A stretch of 64,000 bases of DNA, from assembly GCA_012932865.1 (NCBI GenBank), contig SAXG01000022.1, positions 124,001 through 188,000 of the forward strand, read 5' to 3'. A program made the translations under genes and the position numbers. Below the pieces are notes generated by a model. That model worked only from the letters and a program-made list of their open reading frames with translations, was not told where the DNA came from and searched no databases. Positions 9,565-21,673 of this stretch are shown here, piece after piece. The stretch comes from Amylostereum areolatum. Taxonomy: Eukaryota; Basidiomycota; Agaricomycetes; Russulales; Stereaceae. Numbering within the stretch: the stretch's first letter is position 1; each line of letters opens with the position of its first letter.

Positions 9565-11716
9565 ATGGACAATCTAGTATCGACAGCGTATACATCGGTC
9601 CCAAAGTCCCTAAGGACCTCATCGCCTCCTCCTCCCGGCCTCCGCAAACATTCTCACATCGCAAACAAGAAGCTTCGAACACATCTCGACCGCCAGTCAA
9701 ATCATGCAGCACGCTCAAAATCCTTACTGAAAGATGCAGAGATACTCGCGACAAATGACGTTGGAAAAGTAGAAGTGGAAGGAGAGATGGAAAGGACGTG
9801 GAGGATCAGTCAGGACGAGATCGAAAAGGAGGTCGGGGGCGATGCCGCAAAAGGACGAAGAGAAATGGTACTCGACGGCGGTCCATATCGCTCACGGTAC
9901 ACTCGCAATGGCAGGTAAGCACATCGTCGTTCTATTCCCTTCCGTCCGAATTCTGTGGACGCATCCGAGCGCACGCTAGGGTGCACCTTTCGGCTCACCC
10001 GTTCGGACCGCAAACTCAAACGTAACTTGCAGGCATATGGCCATCGTTGGGCAGAAAGGACATGTTGCAACCTTCGACTGGCAAACTGGGACGATGCACT
10101 CCGAGCTTCAGCTGCAGGAGACATGTAGAGATATCACGTACGTCCCCTCTTTTGCTCTAGCTTCTTCCACTGACCCTCCCAAGTTTTCTTCAAGATCACT
10201 CCCACTATGCCGTCGCCCAGAAAAAATACGTGTTCATCTACGACCGCGATGGTGTCGAGCTACATCGCCTCAAGTCGCATGTTGAACCCACACGCCTTGA
10301 ATTTCTTCCCTTCCACTGGCTGCTTGCCTCCATAGTACGCCCCTCGCGCCCCTACCTTCGGGCCCGCATCCTCATCCCCACATCATATCTGTAGGGAAAC
10401 ACGGGATACCTCAAGTACCAAGACACCTCTACTGGACAGCTGGTCGTCGAACATCGAACAAAACTCGGCGCGTGCACAACCATGACCCAAAACCAACACA
10501 ACGCCGTCATCTACCTCGGCCACCAAAACGGGACCGTAACATTGTGGACCCCGAACATGCCCGATCCTGTTGTACGCGTGCTCACGCACATAGGCCCCGT
10601 ATGCAGCGCTGCCGTCGATCCCAGTTCCGGCGGGCGGTACATGGCGACGGCGGGCGCGGACGGCACAGTGAAAGTCTGGGATTGTCGAAATTGGAAAGGC
10701 GTGGTTCGCGAATGGGGTGCTCGAGGAGGTAGCGCTCAAGTCGAATGGAGTCAGCGTGGATGTCTCGCCGTCGCGTCCGGTGGTACCGTCAACGTATATC
10801 CATTCCCTCTTTTCTTCTCTTTTCCGCTCGCTCAAATCACACCGTACGCAGGTACACTCCCGACCTTCGATCCACCAACCGTTCTCCGCACATGTTCTTC
10901 CTCCTCTCTATCTCACTCACCCCATTCCCCACCGCCCCTTAAACTCTCTGTGTTTCTGCCCCTTCCAAGATATCCTCACCATCGGCCACGGTGCAGGCCT
11001 CTCAAGTATCCTCGTCCCTGGCTCTGGCGAACCCAACTTCGACAGTGCAGAGGCTGATCCCTTCGAAAACAAGAAGGCACGGCGCGAGCGTGAAGTCAAA
11101 GCTCTCCTCGACAAGGTTGGTTTTCGACTCCTTTATTCCCTTGTTTACGATCATTCATCTCGCCGTCAGATCCAACCCGACATGATCGCCCTCGACCCCG
11201 AGTTCGTTGGCTCGCTCGCCCCTCCAAGCAAGCTGACAACAGACGGTTCAATACCGTACGCCCGCCTCCCTCGCCTGGACCGACTACGGACAAATGGCGC
11301 GGCTGACGAAACCGAGGTCATGAGCGATGAGAATGACAACGCGGACGGCGATGGGAAGACAGGCGATAATGGCAAAGCACGCGATCAGGAGGACCGCGAG
11401 AAGCGTAAAATGCGCGGCAAGGGCAAAAGTCTCAAACGGTACTGTGCATCCTCGTGGTTCCATGTGCCGACAGTCGCCCTTACTCTCTCCCAAGATACCT
11501 CCGCAAGCAACGTAAAAATGTTATCGACCCCAAAGCAGTACGTCTCCCATCCCTCGTGCTCGCCTCCCTCGCTTATGTTTTACCATTAAACAGGTCGCGA
11601 TACGCGCCAAGCTCGAGAAGGAGCGCGAGGCGCGGCGTCAAGCGAGGGATGCAGCCAAAGGCATGTCGAAAGAGCACGAGCCCTCCGCGCTCGATCGATT
11701 CAAACGCCATTCATAA
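9565..11716 (+). CDS. UTP7: U3 snoRNP-associated WD40 protein Utp7 (WDR46/BING4)
   Basis: Component of the small-subunit processome in the nucleolus, needed for 18S rRNA maturation. Eight exons: 9565-9914, 10033-10137, 10184-10334, 10395-10793, 10852-11115, 11170-11438, 11495-11537, 11594-11716; 567 residues, near the yeast length. Family signatures: KKLRTHLDRQ near the start, GPYRSRYTRNGRHMAIVGQK, GHVATFDWQTGTMHSELQ, QKKYVFIYDRDGVELHRL, then WD repeats with DGTVKVWDC; the BING4 C-terminal domain follows (DILTIGHGAGLSSILVPGSG, PFENKKARREREVKALLDK), ending with a basic tail ALDRFKRHS. An acidic Asp-rich insert (exon 6) precedes the lysine/arginine tail. The frame closes through all eight exons, so the gene is intact. 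An upstream in-frame extension overlaps MRF1 and is rejected as the start. Confidence 0.95.
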
Positions 11717-12907
11717 CCCTTCGACTATCCACACTATGGCGCTGGTGCGTTATCTCTCTTCCTTGGTTTCCCCTTCCACACCTGATGTATTTTCGCTATG
11801 TACGTATCAGCCCGTTCGAGACTTGATGCATGGTGGCTGAACAGGGAACGCGCCTCGCCTCGTTCTCTCCCAGGACCAACTCAACCTCGCCTCGCCTCTT
11901 TCAGCCGTCGCCCACGGCTCCTCGTCTCCCTCATCACTCCCAACCCTCTTCTCTTCCTCCTCCTCTGTACGTCTCTGCGGAGGTCATTCGCCATCGTGCC
12001 AGTCCGCCCATCGACTTTATCGGTGCATATCGCGCAGAGTACTCCGGCCATCTCATATGGCCTGTACCGCACATGTCATTTACCTCGCCTGTTCGTGGTC
12101 CCTCGGGCTAATATGCATGCATGATGATGTCCCGTTCTTCTCCTGCTAGCTCACGCCCTCCCCTCCACAAAGTAAGCCACCGCTATCCAATCTTTCTCCG
12201 CGGACAAAGAGAAGTGCAATAGATAGCTTGGTCGCCCATCTCAGTTCCATCCAGAAAGCGGAGTATCTCTTCTAGCTCGTTCCAGGACAACACAGAAAAT
12301 AGACATTCTGATCTATATTCATGGATGATGCGACAGATAGTGCGGCATGTGCTCGTTGTATTATGCACCCATCATCACCTGCACAACACAATAACACATC
12401 CACCTAAAGTGCTATAAACACACGCCACGCCCCAAGAAGCAGTGAATGTGTATGAAAATACGCTCCGGCTTATTATACATGACAGGATAGCAGTTCCAGC
12501 CGCTCAACCCAGACGCCCATACGCGTCCAAGCCAAAGCAAGTCCACACGCTATGCGCACTAATAGGGTTGATTCAGTAGATGTCCTGTCGTGACAGAAAA
12601 GAGCGACGATGTGTAGGTGATAGACTACGACGAGTGGGGGTAGAAGATATACTAATGGTGAAGTTCAGCTAGATACTGTCCAAAGGAAACGGAAGCGAGA
12701 AATGGTCCGTACATCCTCCCTCAACGACGACAGAAAAAAGAAACAGAACGTTGCAAATCAAGAGGAAAGGGGGATAGATGGAAGATAGCTGGATCCTACG
12801 CAGCGCACAGCCCATTAGTACTGAGCGATGAGACACGAACACAACATCCTTCCGATCAACCTACAGAGGGCCATCGCTTAGTTCATTGTATCAAGGCCGT
12901 TAAGCAT
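11717..12907. other. Convergent intergenic region
   Basis: Between the ends of UTP7 (+) and the first copper radical oxidase (-). The first 350 bases are C/T-rich with overlapping short frames that look like composition artefacts. I see no gene, RNA or repeat I can support. Confidence 0.4.
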
Positions 12908-15079
12908 TCAAAACGTACCGAGAAGCCCAACGACGACGACGGCAAGCGTTGCAGCGAACACACCCACCGTCGACGTCTTCAGCGACGCCACGCCATCCGT
13001 CTGACTTCCGCTGTTTCCATTGTTACCACTGGTGTTCGCGTTCGACGCACCAGAGCCAGACGCCGAAGACGACGACGAGCGCACGCTCGCAGGGAGAACG
13101 CTCGCGGCGGCGGTAGGCTGGGTACCGATCTGACCGTTGCCGACGATGACGTACGTGCCATTGCTGGGGATGCCGTTGATGGTGACGAACAGGTACGCGG
13201 GGCCGGGCTGGAAAAGGTTCGCGTTCGGGGGAAGTTGGGCAGTGTGGATCGTGAGCGTGCCGTCGTCCGCGACGGAGAAGGTGTTGTTGAGCTGCATGCT
13301 GCGCTGGCCCATGTTCATCGCGTGGGTCGTGAAGCCAGGGCGCATCAACCACACGGACGTGTTGGCAGCGGCGTCGTTGGCAGCGCCGGAGTACGAGGAC
13401 GCGGGCACTGTGATGTCGAAGGGGTTGCCTCCGTAGCTGAGCGTCGTGGGGATACCGGTGGGCGCGGGGCGGGTGGCGGCTTTGAAGTAAGGCGGGTAGA
13501 AGTACTCCGCCTTGTAGGTCGTAGGGTAGATCGTGGAAGTGTTAACGTCGATATTGGGGTTGGAGCCGGCGATCATGACGGAGCCATCAGGGAGAAGAAG
13601 GGCAGAGGAGTGGTAGAGGCGTGGGATGCTGGACGTCGCGAGACCCGCGGTCGACCAACGCTGGCCAGCCGGAGCGTTAGGGTTGTAAATTGCGGGCTGA
13701 CCCTCCGGGGAAGACGCATACGACTCGCCGAAAGGCATCTGACCCTCGGGGGTGGCCTTGGTGAACTTACCGTAACCCGCGGTACCGTTGTTCCCGCCGT
13801 TGACGACGAGCATAGTGCCATCCGGGAGAGCGATGAATTGGCCCATGGTACGAGGCGACGGCATGTCATCGTCCTGGACGTAGGTGGGCGCAGAGCCGTC
13901 CTGGGGTTCGGGGGTCATGCGCTGGCAGTCCTTGGACGCAAACTCCTCCCAAGGGTTGATGTAAGGGGACGCGAAGTCACCCCACTGGCCGTCCTCCATG
14001 TAGAAGCCACCGCAGAAGAGGATCGTCGGCTCGTAGTTGTTGGCGGGCGTAAGAGGGAGCATCGCATTCGCGCCAGAGGCAGGGTAGACACGGATAATCT
14101 GGTTCGGCATGTCGGGAAGCTCTGTCTCCGTATTCGTGTTGTAGTCCCACAAGACTGCACAATAGACCGTCAGCGTCGTTACCGCGGAGAACGAAGAAGG
14201 GGCTTACTCGTCGAGTAGTTAGCCTGAACGAACATCTTGCCGGAAGGCATGAGGTAGCTCAAAGCATACGAGTTGAGGCCGGACGTCTTGACCATGAAGT
14301 TCATGACCTGGGGCTCGCCGCCCCGGGAGGGGTAAAACTCGAACGTGGGGTTGGAACCGCCGCCAGAGTACGCGGGATCGGTGTTAGGGTAGTTCCTGTT
14401 GATGTAGCCGCCGGAAGAGAAACCGCCGATGATAGCGACCGAACCGTCAGCGAGAGCCTCGGCGGCAGGATACCAGCGCGCGCTAGACATCTGAAGACCG
14501 TTGGGAGAGTCGTACCAGTCGCATTCGGGGCTGTCGACGGAACCTTCGCAGGGAGTGATGATACGGATGGCCTTAACGCCGCTGTAGGTTTGATAGGTGG
14601 GATCAAACGCCGTCGTTGAACCCGCCGCCGAGTTGTCTCCGCCGGGACCGACGGCGTTGTTACCACCGAAGGTGGCAAAGGAGCCGTTGGGGAGATGCAT
14701 GCCGGCGGCACAGAAGGGATTTGTCTGGACGTCCATGGGAGTCGCGGTGCGCGTCGCGAGGTCCCTGACACATTTGATGAGGGACGGTACGCGACGGAAA
14801 CACGGGGAGTACACGCACCATACTGAAGCATAAAGAGAGTGACCATTGATTTGGTTTGCGTTTCCCTCGACCTTGTCGAGAATATAGACTTTGTCGGAGC
14901 CTCCGACAAACATCTACAAAGGGGTGTGAGAGGTGCCGAAGGAACGCGAGGGGAGGACGACGGACCATCATAGCGCTAACGAGAGTGTCTCCAGCCTCTA
15001 CGATTGAGCCAGCCTTTTGCTGGGCAAGTGCGGCGGGGGCCGTAGCCAGCGCGAGGGCCAGCAGAGATCGACAGAACAT
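12908..15079 (-). CDS. Copper radical oxidase (glyoxal oxidase type), GPI-anchor-like form
   Basis: Secreted oxidase of the galactose oxidase/glyoxal oxidase superfamily, which oxidises aldehydes or alcohols and produces H2O2, used by peroxidases in wood decay. Exons, minus strand: 15079-14966, 14913-14819, 14764-14208, 14154-12908; 670 residues. Signal peptide at the N-terminus (LLALALATAPAALAQ). Candidate catalytic residues by family alignment: Cys88 (NPFCAAGMH), Tyr168 (ARWYPAAEAL), Tyr436-His437 (RLYHSSALL) and His533 (FTTHAMNMGQR), together with Kelch-like repeats and the DUF1929-type C-terminal domain. After the catalytic part comes a Ser/Gly/Asn-rich linker and a final hydrophobic stretch ending at the C-terminus, as expected for a GPI-anchored protein. 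It is the inverted paralogue of the gene at 16232; internal exons have the same lengths (95 and 557 nt). Confidence 0.92.
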
Positions 15080-16231
15080 GAGGAAAGGAGAGGAAGGGAA
15101 CAAGCAAGAACGGGAAGAGAGGCGGAGAGGCGAGGGAGGAAAGATGAGAGGCCACGGTTGGGAAAGGGTCCATTATATAAAACCCTGTGGCTGTTCGGCG
15201 GGCGTCATGTCAAACACGGGCAGCCTTGGCCCTCCGAGTTTCCGACGTGCGTTTGTGCGCCTTGTTGATTATCGTCGATCGCGCTGGCTGTGGGATCCGG
15301 GCCCTCGCTTGTCGTGAAGACCGTCGTCCAGAACTTCTTCGAAGTTGGGGCGCGGCCTGCGACGCGACTCGCGAGCACCTCTGAGAATCTCTTGCGCACG
15401 GACCGGACGGCAGCCGTGACTGCCTTGGCGTAGGGTCTCACGTTCTTCTCTACATAAAAGCGATGCAGTACATAGTATTTCCAGGATGTAAAAGCACTTC
15501 GCGACGTAGTTTCCGTGGGAGACCTACCCAGAAGATATCTGGTGGTAGTCGCGATGAACATAAAGCGTACGGAGTTCTCTTCTCAAAGACGAATTGCGTT
15601 GATGTTCAAACTGATAGACCTGACAGTGACTCGTCCATAGAGCTAATCCGAGAGTTTCCACCGAGCTCGTCGATCCGCATTCGGCCGCCCAAACCTCGAG
15701 GATGACGGGTGTCAGTCGAGATAAAATAGATCGAGGCACGGCCTGCCTCCGCTGCTCACAACCCACGCTCCGAAAGGAGTCGATCGCGAAAACCTGATAT
15801 AACTGGGGCGGCCGGCGTATAGTTAGCACCAGCTGCGGTGCGTATAGAAGCATCCCACATGGGCGTGTTCAACGACGAGGGGTGTGCTGGAGGGCGGAAG
15901 AACGAGAATATCAATCGTACGATGCGAGGAGGAGGAGGTCTGGGTACGGTGGAGAGCGGTTGAGAGCGGCCTGGGTGCGGGCCGATGATAGACTTTTGGA
16001 TTTTAGCGGAATTTATTCGTCCGCGGAAATACACCGTGGGAGTGGATCTCCTAAATGGGCGAAGAAGACGCAGGTTCTGGTTACGGCGCTTTCCCAGCGC
16101 GCAGCCGTCCTCCCCTTTCCTCCGTCCCCCCGTCTACACAGCCAAGCCATCCCCCCCGACGCCGGCCCCCCCGCTCTTTTTCCCTCGCTCCCCCGTTGGC
16201 TTCCTCATTCTTCTGCGACGACTTGAACGAC
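15080..16231. other. Shared intergenic region of the oxidase pair
   Basis: 1,152 bp between two divergently transcribed copper radical oxidase genes. Apart from the TATA box for the left gene I see no clear core element for the right gene and no third gene. It must contain the regulatory sequence of both paralogues. Confidence 0.5.
15172..15182 (-). promoter_or_regulatory. TATA box of the minus-strand copper radical oxidase
   Basis: Read on the minus strand, TTTATATAATGG lies about 95 bases upstream of the start codon, the right distance for a core promoter with a short leader. Confidence 0.5.
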
Positions 16232-18706
16232 ATGCTCCTCCGATCTCTGCTGGCCCTCGGGCTGGCCTCTGCCCCCGTTGCCTTCTCTCAAAAGGGCGGC
16301 TCCATCGTCGAGGCCGGTAACACTCTCGTGAGCGCTATGATGGTGCGTCATGTTCATCTACCCTGTCGATCTTTTTTTCTCACACTCATACGCGTAGATG
16401 TTCGTCGGAGGGGCCGACAAAGTCTACATCCTCGACAAAGTGGAGGGCAACGCCGAGAAGATCAACAACCATCCTCTCTACGCTTCAGTGTGGTGCGTCT
16501 TTCCCCCTCTCTTTCCCATTCTCCTTCTGAAATACAGATCGACAGGGATCTTTCGACAAAAACGGCTACACCTATGGACGTCCAGACCAACCCGTTTTGT
16601 GCAGCCGGCATGCACTTACCCAATGGTTCATGGGCGACTTTCGGTGGTAACAACGCCGTCGGTCCTGGCGGTGACAACTCGGCAGCAGGCTCAACAGCAG
16701 CGTACGACCCAACCTATCAGACCTACAGTGGTGTCAAAGCCATCCGTATCATCACCCCTTGTGACGGCTCTGTCGACAGCCCCGGCTGCACGTGGTACGA
16801 CTCTCCCAACGGTCTCCAGATGGCCAGCGCGCGCTGGTACCCTGCCGCGGAGGCTCTCGGCGACGGTACCGTCGTCCTTATCGGTGGCTTCATCGCCGGT
16901 GGATACATTAACAGGAATTTCCCCAACACCGATCCTGCCTACTCGGGCGGTGGTTCAAACCCTACCTTCGAATTCTTCCCCTCGCGCGGCGGTCAGCCAG
17001 CGGTCATGAACTTTATGGTTAAAACCTCCGGCCTCAACTCCTATGCGTTGACCTACCTCATGCCCTCCGGAAAATTATTCGTTCAGGCCAACTACTCCAC
17101 CAGTAAGTGGCTGATCGCGATCATTGTACGCTGACAAACACTGACACACCGTGTAGTCTTGTGGGATGCCGACGCCAACACGGAAACTGACCTCCCAGAC
17201 ATGCCCGGTCAGATCATTCGCGTCTACCCCGCGTCCGGTGCCAACGCGATGCTCCCTCTCACGCCTGCAAACAATTATGAACCTACCATCCTTTTCTGCG
17301 GCGGTTTCTACATGACAGATGGCAACTGGGGTAACTTCACCTCTCCTTACATCAACCCATGGGAGCAGAACGCGTCCAAGGACTGCCGTCGCATGACCCC
17401 TGAACCCCAGGACGGCTCCTCGCCCGACTACGTGCAAGATGATGACATGCCAACGCCTCGTACCATGGGCCAATTCATCGCGCTTCCAGATGGCACAATG
17501 CTCGTTGTGAACGGTGGGAACAACGGAACGGCTGGATACGGCACGGCAACAGGCATCACCCCTATAGGCCAAATGCCTTTCGGCGAGTCGTACGCATCCT
17601 CGCCTGAAGGGCAACCCGCGATCTATAACCCCAATGCCGCGTCTGGTAGCCGCTGGTCAACGGAAGGCCTCGCCACATCCAGCATTGCGCGTCTGTACCA
17701 CTCGTCTGCCTTGCTCCTCCCCGATGGTTCCGTGATGATCGCGGGATCGAACCCCAACATTGACGTGAACACCTCTACCATCTTCCCAACTACCTACACG
17801 GCCGAGTACTTCTACCCTCCGTACTTCAACGCCACGACACGCCCAACCCCATCCGGTGTCCCGTCGAAGCTCTCTTACGGCGGTAACCCCTTCGACATCA
17901 CCGTGCCCGCCTCCTCGTACTCTGGCTCCGCAAACGATGCCGCCGACAACACCAAGATCTGGCTCATCCGCCAAGGCTTCACCACCCACGCGATGAACAT
18001 GGGTCAACGTATCATGCAACTCAACAACACCTACACCGTCGCGTCGGACGGCACGCTCACCATCCACACCGCGCAACTGCCCCCCAACGCGAATCTCTTC
18101 CAGCCTGGCCCCGCCTTCCTATTCGTCACCGTGAACGGCATTCCCAGCAATGGAACTTACGTCCTTATCGGCAGCGGCTCAGTCGGCACGCAGCCTACGG
18201 CGGACGCGAGCGTGCTCCCTGCAAGCGTTCGCGTCGATTCCGCGTCGGGCTCCGCACCGGGAAGCTCCACGAGCACGTCCAGTAACGGCAGTTCCAGCGA
18301 CGACGACTCGAGCTCATCGCACACCGGCATCCTCATCGGCGCGGTCTTCGCCGGCATCGCCGCCGTGGGCATCCTCGGTGCCATCTTCGGTATCTGCATC
18401 GCGCGTCGTCGCCGCGCGGCCGCCCAATCTGTGCCAGGACCGGCCTACCAAATGAACGCGACGTCCAACTCCGGCCTGGGCGCGCGCGGGCTGCGCAACT
18501 CGGATTCGAGCGCCTTTGTGCCGCTGCAGCAGTCCAACATGAGCTCGGTGTCGCTCATGGGCGGTCCGCCGCAGTCACCTTACCACGACCACTTTGACGG
18601 GCGGGCGCACAGTCCACACGCGTCAAGCATGGACTACGACCCATATGATGCGCCGCGGCCAAGCACGAACTCGAACCTTGGGCCGGCTCGGCACCTCCAG
18701 TACTAA
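16232..18706 (+). CDS. Copper radical oxidase (glyoxal oxidase type), membrane-anchored form with cytoplasmic tail
   Basis: Paralogue of the gene at 12908-15079, with the same reaction expected. Exons 16232-16342, 16398-16492, 16546-17102, 17157-18706; 770 residues. Signal peptide (LLALGLASAPVAFSQ); candidate active-site residues Cys87, Tyr167, Tyr435-His436 and His532 are all kept. The catalytic parts of the two proteins are very similar, but here a Ser/Asp-rich stalk is followed by a true transmembrane helix (GILIGAVFAGIAAVGILGAI) and a basic stop-transfer IARRRR, then a cytoplasmic tail of about 100 residues rich in Ser, Pro and Tyr (ending NLGPARHLQY). So the enzyme is inferred to be held in the plasma membrane with its active site outside. 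The longer upstream frame is not used; the ATG at 16232 starts the signal peptide. Confidence 0.92.
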
Positions 18707-19550
18707 TCGCCTCCTCTCTTCTCCCCGTGAACTGATTTTTCTTTCACATCTTAATCTCGAGGGAAGTTTGTACGTGCAGTAAACCAGCGGACCCTTTCAT
18801 CTCACCCACGTAGTTCTCGTTTGTTTTATCTGCTTACCACGGACCTCTCGCATCACGGATACATTCTTCTCGCCCTTATCACACCACCGGCACCCTTTCT
18901 CCCGTTTTCCCCTCCCCAGCCGCGTACTAGACTATCGCTGCTCTCCATGATCACATCGCGTCCGTGCATGCTGGATTTCGGATGCCCACGCGGGTTACTC
19001 GAACGGGAGCTTCTCCTTAGCGTACTAAAGCGCCGTCTTCTTCTCTTCGCACTTACGGTACCATAATAGCCTTCATTACCCGCCGTGGTGCTGTCTTCCA
19101 GCGACGCTAGCTACTGCTCAGCGTCGCATTCCTATCCTACGCGCCTGCACTCTACACCCTCGCTCTTTTTGACTCGGCACGGACTACAATATGCGTAGCA
19201 ATCAGCCTTCACACCCATTTCTTTGCTTTTGCTCGCTCTCCTTCGTTAGTGCCCGTAGCGCCGAGACAGATCGTGGATGCTTGATATCGTGGCCGAAGTA
19301 ATAGATGATCTCATCCCCGTCTCACGGTCGTGAATATCGGGGCGTTGGACTGGAACTTTGGGGAACTTTCGAAACGACTGTATTTGTCGGCTGGTCCCGC
19401 GCCACGCCAAGTACTATAAAACCGGGTTGCCGTTACACCCAATTTACATGCCCATTGTTCTGCCGTCCTGCCAGTACCGACGCCGGCCCTCGAATGCAGG
19501 AAAGGTTCGTATCTCAAACCGAGCGCACCCTTCATATTCAACTCACACGG
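18707..19550. other. Intergenic region
   Basis: Between the membrane oxidase and the HDAC gene, both on the plus strand. C/T-rich, with only short unconvincing frames; no RNA gene or repeat recognised. Confidence 0.4.
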
Positions 19551-21126
19551 ATGAATCGTAGTAGCCCCGCGCACATCGCGCAGGATTTGGTCTCAAATTC
19601 TTCCGGCACAGGCGACAGGGAGCGCAAGCGGATCGCGTACGTCGCGTCCGAAAGCCTTGCCAACGTGCGCTCATGGACATTCACCTCCTGAAAACGTCTA
19701 ACCTTGCAGCGTGGATGGCGTAGATCTCTTCTTTGCTGCCATCTAACCGCGGCCGCTCCTTGCTCGTCCACTCCCTTGTCACCTCTCTCGGCCTCCACCA
19801 GTCCAACGCGTCCAGTGCGAACCATAACTCCATAAACATCCTCCGACCACCCCTCGCGACCGCAAAGGACGTGCTTGCATATCACGACCGCGACTACGTG
19901 GATTACGTTCTGGGAAAGGACATAGGGCACGACGAAGAACGGGCAGCCGAATTCGGCCTCGAGGACGTGCGTTGACCATTTGTCTGCATGCCTCACCCTC
20001 ATTTCACACTTATTTTTGGTCGCAGGACTGTCCGCCGTTTGCTGGCATCGCACAGTATGTTCAGGGTATCGCAGGAGCTACTCTCGCCGCCACCCGCGCT
20101 CTCGCCGAGGATCTTTGTGATATCAGCATCTGTTGGGATGGAGGACGGTACGCCACCCTCTCGTCGCCACCCTTCCTTCCCCTCTACTAATTCCCTTCCA
20201 AAAAAATAGGCACCACGCGCACAAAGAACGCGCCTCAGGGTTCTGCTACGTAAATGACTGTGTGCTCGCCCTCCTCGCCCTCAAACGCGCCCCGCACCGC
20301 CCGCGCGTGCTCTACCTCGATCTCGACCTGCATTTCTCCGACGGCGTCTCTTCGGCCTTCCACAGTCCTTCCCGCACCCTGCCTTCGCAGCTCCTCACCC
20401 TCTCAATCCACCACGCTGCTCCGGGCTTCTTCCCGGCAGGCCAGCTCGCCCAGTTGCCCAAGGTGTCAGAACACGCAGAGGAAGAGGCAAACTTCGACCC
20501 CTTCACGCTCTCCGTGCCTCTCAACGCCGGCGCGTCCAACGCGACGTTCGCGGCAATATGGCCAGCCATCGAGCGCGTGAAAGACGCGTTCGGGCCGGAC
20601 GTCGTTGTCGTCCAATGCGGCGTAGACGGACTGGCGGGCGATCCATGCGCAATATGGAATTGGGGACTGGGAGGCGAGGGAGGTCTTGGCTGGTGTATCG
20701 CCAGGATTGTGCATCAATGGGGTGCGAAAGTGCTTCTCCTTGGCGGGGGTACGTTTCCCTTCCCCATGTCGTGCCGATGTACGCCAGCTAACCTTCAATC
20801 CTCGCTTGTAGGCGGTTACAGCTCGCCCAACGCGGCTCGTGCATGGGCATACCTCACGTCCATCACCGTGCGTTGTTGTCATTCCTCCCGTACGCGTTCT
20901 TGATATGCTTACCCGCGTCCTGTCGCTGCAGCGTGGCGACACTCTTTCCCTCGATACTCCCATACCAGACCACAAGGCTTTCCCCCTGTACGCGCCCTCC
21001 TTCACGCTCGACGTCCCGGCGGGCAATGCGCGCGATCACAACACACCGCAGGATATCGCGGACATCGAGCGCGCACTTCGACGGGCGGCCGACATGATTC
21101 GCGACAGGTTGCCACACGGCGCTTGA
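19551..21126 (+). CDS. Class I histone deacetylase-like protein (Hos1/HDAC8 type)
   Basis: Zinc-dependent lysine deacetylase of chromatin or other proteins. Six exons: 19551-19664, 19724-19966, 20026-20147, 20210-20748, 20812-20867, 20932-21126; 422 residues, all phases agree. Conserved features: CPPFAGI loop, the two active-site histidines (RHHAH, His161-His162) followed by SGFCYVND, the metal-binding Asp199 and His201 in LDLDLHFSDGV, the third metal ligand Asp in QCGVDGLAGDP, and the catalytic tyrosine in GGGGYSSPNAARAW. The usual DLDLHHGDGV reads DLDLHFSDGV here, so the residue after the zinc-binding histidine is Phe and the next is Ser. Ligands themselves are intact, so activity is likely but not certain. 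No N- or C-terminal extra domain. Confidence 0.88.
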
Positions 21127-21673
21127 GCTTAAATCTTCGCTCCCAACTCTAAAGATCTCACCAACGTGGACTCGTCGTGCATCTCAGCGCGTACATGCAA
21201 ATTTCAACTTTGGCCACGCCAGAAGGCGCATCGCCAATCACGCACACCACGCGTCCGTTGACGTTCTTCAGCGTCCACGGAGCATCGATGTATGCGTCCA
21301 CCGTCCGACCGATGCTTCACTTCGACCTGTCCCCCAGGGTATATATCAGTGTGCGCTGACATCGGGGCCCGCGATCCCACGCGCAAGGGCTGATATTTAT
21401 TTCCCTCCTGTGTTCGCGGCGGAGTACTGGATTCCCGCGTCATCGTATACCACCATCGTACTCCTCACCCTCGTCTGGCCCCCGTCTTCTGATCAGCTAG
21501 CCGTGGGCGCTGTCGCCTCGACTCGCAGGGTTTCCCTTCGCTTGAGACCAACAGCGCCAAGTACCGCCGTTCAAAAAGCATATGCATGACGTCACCAAGC
21601 CGTCGCTCTTGAGCAACCACCACGGCCGTCGTCCTTCTTCCTCTCCCATCACGCAATTCCCCATAGCCAGACC
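21127..21673. other. Intergenic region upstream of the LanC-like gene
   Basis: About 550 bases with no supported gene. It holds the 3' end of the HDAC transcript and the promoter of the LanC-like gene; no TATA box is obvious. Confidence 0.4.

Noticed and set aside
13235..14218. 327-residue plus-strand ORF
   Set aside because: Antisense shadow of the copper radical oxidase; Arg/Gly/Val-rich without protein character.
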